A stretch of 64,000 nucleotides of DNA from Akkermansiaceae bacterium UBA3385 (GTDB taxonomy: Bacteria; Verrucomicrobiota; Verrucomicrobiia; Verrucomicrobiales; Akkermansiaceae), in assembly GCA_002358905.1 (NCBI GenBank), contig DEPT01000070.1, forward strand, positions 1-64,000. Direction: 5' to 3'. A program made the translations under genes and the position numbers. Within the stretch, counting starts at the first letter, position 1. Each line of letters opens with the position of its first letter. The notes under the pieces are model-generated. The model saw nothing but the letters and a program-made list of their open reading frames with translations. It searched no databases and was not told the origin of the DNA. Shown piece after piece: positions 62,666 through 64,000 of this stretch.

Positions 62666-64000
62666 TTAATGAGTCAGTTCCACCTTTTTCTCGCAGATGG
62701 GGCGGCCCAGCACCTGCTCCGCAGCCGGACGGTCCCAGACAGAACGCAACGTGAACAGCGTCCAGGATCGGCTGGCCTCCTCCACTTCAAAAGCAGCACG
62801 CCGCATGCGGGCTTCAAAGGATTTTATCCTGGAACGATAAGAATCGTCCAGCGCGAGAGCATCGCCTATCAGACCGCCGAACTTCTTCTTCTCCTTCTCA
62901 TACACGTATGCAGCAAAGGCGAGATTTTCATGCACATTGAAACAGCCAGCCCTGAAATCGGACGTACTGAACCCCCAATGCGGATTCGAGGCCACATAGC
63001 GCAGATTTAAATCTCCCGCAAGTGACGCAGGCGGATTAATAGTAAAGACCAGCCCCATGAGTCCGAGGCAGCCGGCACACAGGCGGGCATAGCGAAGAAT
63101 GCCAGCGCGGCTGCGCATGTAGCACAGCAGAATCACCAGCCCGGCCACGCCCAGCAGCATAACCTCACAAGCCAGAATACGCTTGGGTGTAAAGGCATAC
63201 TGGGCAATCTGGTTGTACAAACGCACATAGACACTCACCGCCAGCAGGAAGGTCTGCCCCACAAGCACATAGCCCAGGCCACGGGCCACCACCGTACGGC
63301 GCACGCTGCCACGGCGGCGGAAGAAATACACCAGCAGGGCCACAGCCAGCAACGAAGCCCACACAATGGACCATGCCCCTTCGTATAGATAATCCGTCTG
63401 CGAAATTCCCTCAGGAACACGCTGGAACCAAAGAAAGGCAATATCTGTGCTGGTAGCCACCAGAAATGCCAGATTCACACCCAGCAGCACCATGAGCGGT
63501 AACTGGGGCAGCATGCTGCGCCCGGCGGGTACAGGCTCCGCATCCTCTGCAGGAACCAGCGGTTTCGGCTGGGCCACACGCTGGAAGGTAAGCATACCAA
63601 AGGCAAACAGACCAGCAACCCAAATGAAGGCGTGCATCCAGAAATCCCAGGAAATCTGCAGATAGTCCATGATACGGTTCCACCAGGTCGTGAGGGTATC
63701 CCAGACCATCTCCACCACCGGGTTTCCACTGGCAAAAATACAAAGGAACGCCACAAAACACACCACACCAACCAGAATACTGATAGTCATGGGCAGAATC
63801 TCACGCCACTTACCAGGTTTAGAGAACCGGCGCTGGTCGCGCCAGAAGCGCCACCAGCTGCGATACTCCACTCCTTCCTCCACCGGCACAGGGCTACCGG
63901 GATTGAAAATCAGCACAAAGAACGGCAGGCTCAGAGCAGCAATCCACCCGACATGGTTGCCGCACACCAGCAATCCTGCGGCGGCCACCAGTGCCAGAGC
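62666..64000 (-). CDS. Polytopic membrane protein of the DUF4153/DUF4173 type, partial at right edge
   Basis: The last 444 residues are in the window; the frame is open through 64000. There are about ten hydrophobic segments, a membrane-embedded FLWFQRVPEGISQTDYLYEG block followed by WSIVWASLLAVALLVYFF, which resembles the reFWqL region of DUF4153/DUF4173 proteins, and a soluble C-terminus of about 110 residues (RSRIKSFEARMRRAAFEVEE). The function of the family is unknown. It is upstream of coaD on the same strand but coaD has its own promoter. Confidence 0.65.
   Translation of the reverse strand, partial: ALALVAAAGLLVCGNHVGWIAALSLPFFVLIFNPGSPVPVEEGVEYRSWWRFWRDQRRFSKPGKWREILPMTISILVGVVCFVAFLCIFASGNPVVEMVWDTLTTWWNRIMDYLQISWDFWMHAFIWVAGLFAFGMLTFQRVAQPKPLVPAEDAEPVPAGRSMLPQLPLMVLLGVNLAFLVATSTDIAFLWFQRVPEGISQTDYLYEGAWSIVWASLLAVALLVYFFRRRGSVRRTVVARGLGYVLVGQTFLLAVSVYVRLYNQIAQYAFTPKRILACEVMLLGVAGLVILLCYMRSRAGILRYARLCAGCLGLMGLVFTINPPASLAGDLNLRYVASNPHWGFSTSDFRAGCFNVHENLAFAAYVYEKEKKKFGGLIGDALALDDSYRSRIKSFEARMRRAAFEVEEASRSWTLFTLRSVWDRPAAEQVLGRPICEKKVELTH

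Overview
The window most likely comes from a member of Verrucomicrobiota, probably close to Akkermansiaceae. The evidence is a 3140-residue surface protein ending in a PEP-CTERM signal (VPEP, short hydrophobic stretch, RRRRK), a large autotransporter with barrel, a Pmp-like GGAI/FxxN repeat protein of the kind known from Chlamydia in the same superphylum, a Verru_Chthon-cassette-A-like pseudopilin protein, two OprB-type porins and many ankyrin-repeat proteins. No phage, integrase, insertion sequence or CRISPR array is visible. The assignment is inference; there is no 16S gene here.

Layout. 1-2 kb: C-terminally incomplete, frameshifted Pmp-like adhesin. 2-8.6 kb (minus): rarA, a dynamin-like membrane GTPase, a two-domain polysaccharide deacetylase and an RlmI-type methyltransferase. 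8.7-12 kb (plus): exported ankyrin protein with a new-looking C-terminal repeat. 12-21.8 kb (minus): autotransporter and giant pseudopilin-like protein. 21.9-25.5 kb (plus): pheA-holB-yicC-gmk operon. 25.6-31.8 kb (minus): thioredoxin-like protein, two membrane proteins, then the ilvD-MFS-ankyrin operon. 31.9-34.9 kb: CynX-like transporter and two ankyrin proteins. 35.2-41 kb (plus): iron operon feoA-feoB-small Cys-rich protein-OprB porin, then a second porin. 41-44 kb: MITE-like element, DEAD-box helicase, small membrane protein. 44-53.4 kb (minus): giant PEP-CTERM protein. 53.7-57.3 kb: ppa, tRNA-Arg(CCG), a coaE-rho fusion gene and a membrane protein. 57-64 kb (minus): comEC, an ankyrin protein, a NifS/IscS desulfurase, coaD and a DUF4153-like membrane protein cut by the right edge.

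The most striking signal is genome style. Sixteen genes carry a clear sigma70-type promoter (TTG-rich -35, 16-18 bp spacer, TA-rich -10) placed so that the predicted transcript begins only 1-5 nt before the start codon, i.e. leaderless or nearly so. Recognisable Shine-Dalgarno sequences are almost absent, also inside operons. Three large surface genes or gene families, feoA and a tiny membrane-protein gene instead have leaders of about 18-43 nt. This rule was used to choose several start codons (RlmI homologue, GTG of the 213-residue membrane protein, coaE-rho).

Other notable points: FeoB has an inserted DUF805-like membrane segment; two TTAG-N6-CTAA palindromes overlap the feo promoter and leader; dephospho-CoA kinase and Rho are fused in one protein; the first deacetylase domain and the ComEC nuclease-like domain have lost catalytic motifs; and the Pmp-like gene is interrupted exactly at a run of eight T.
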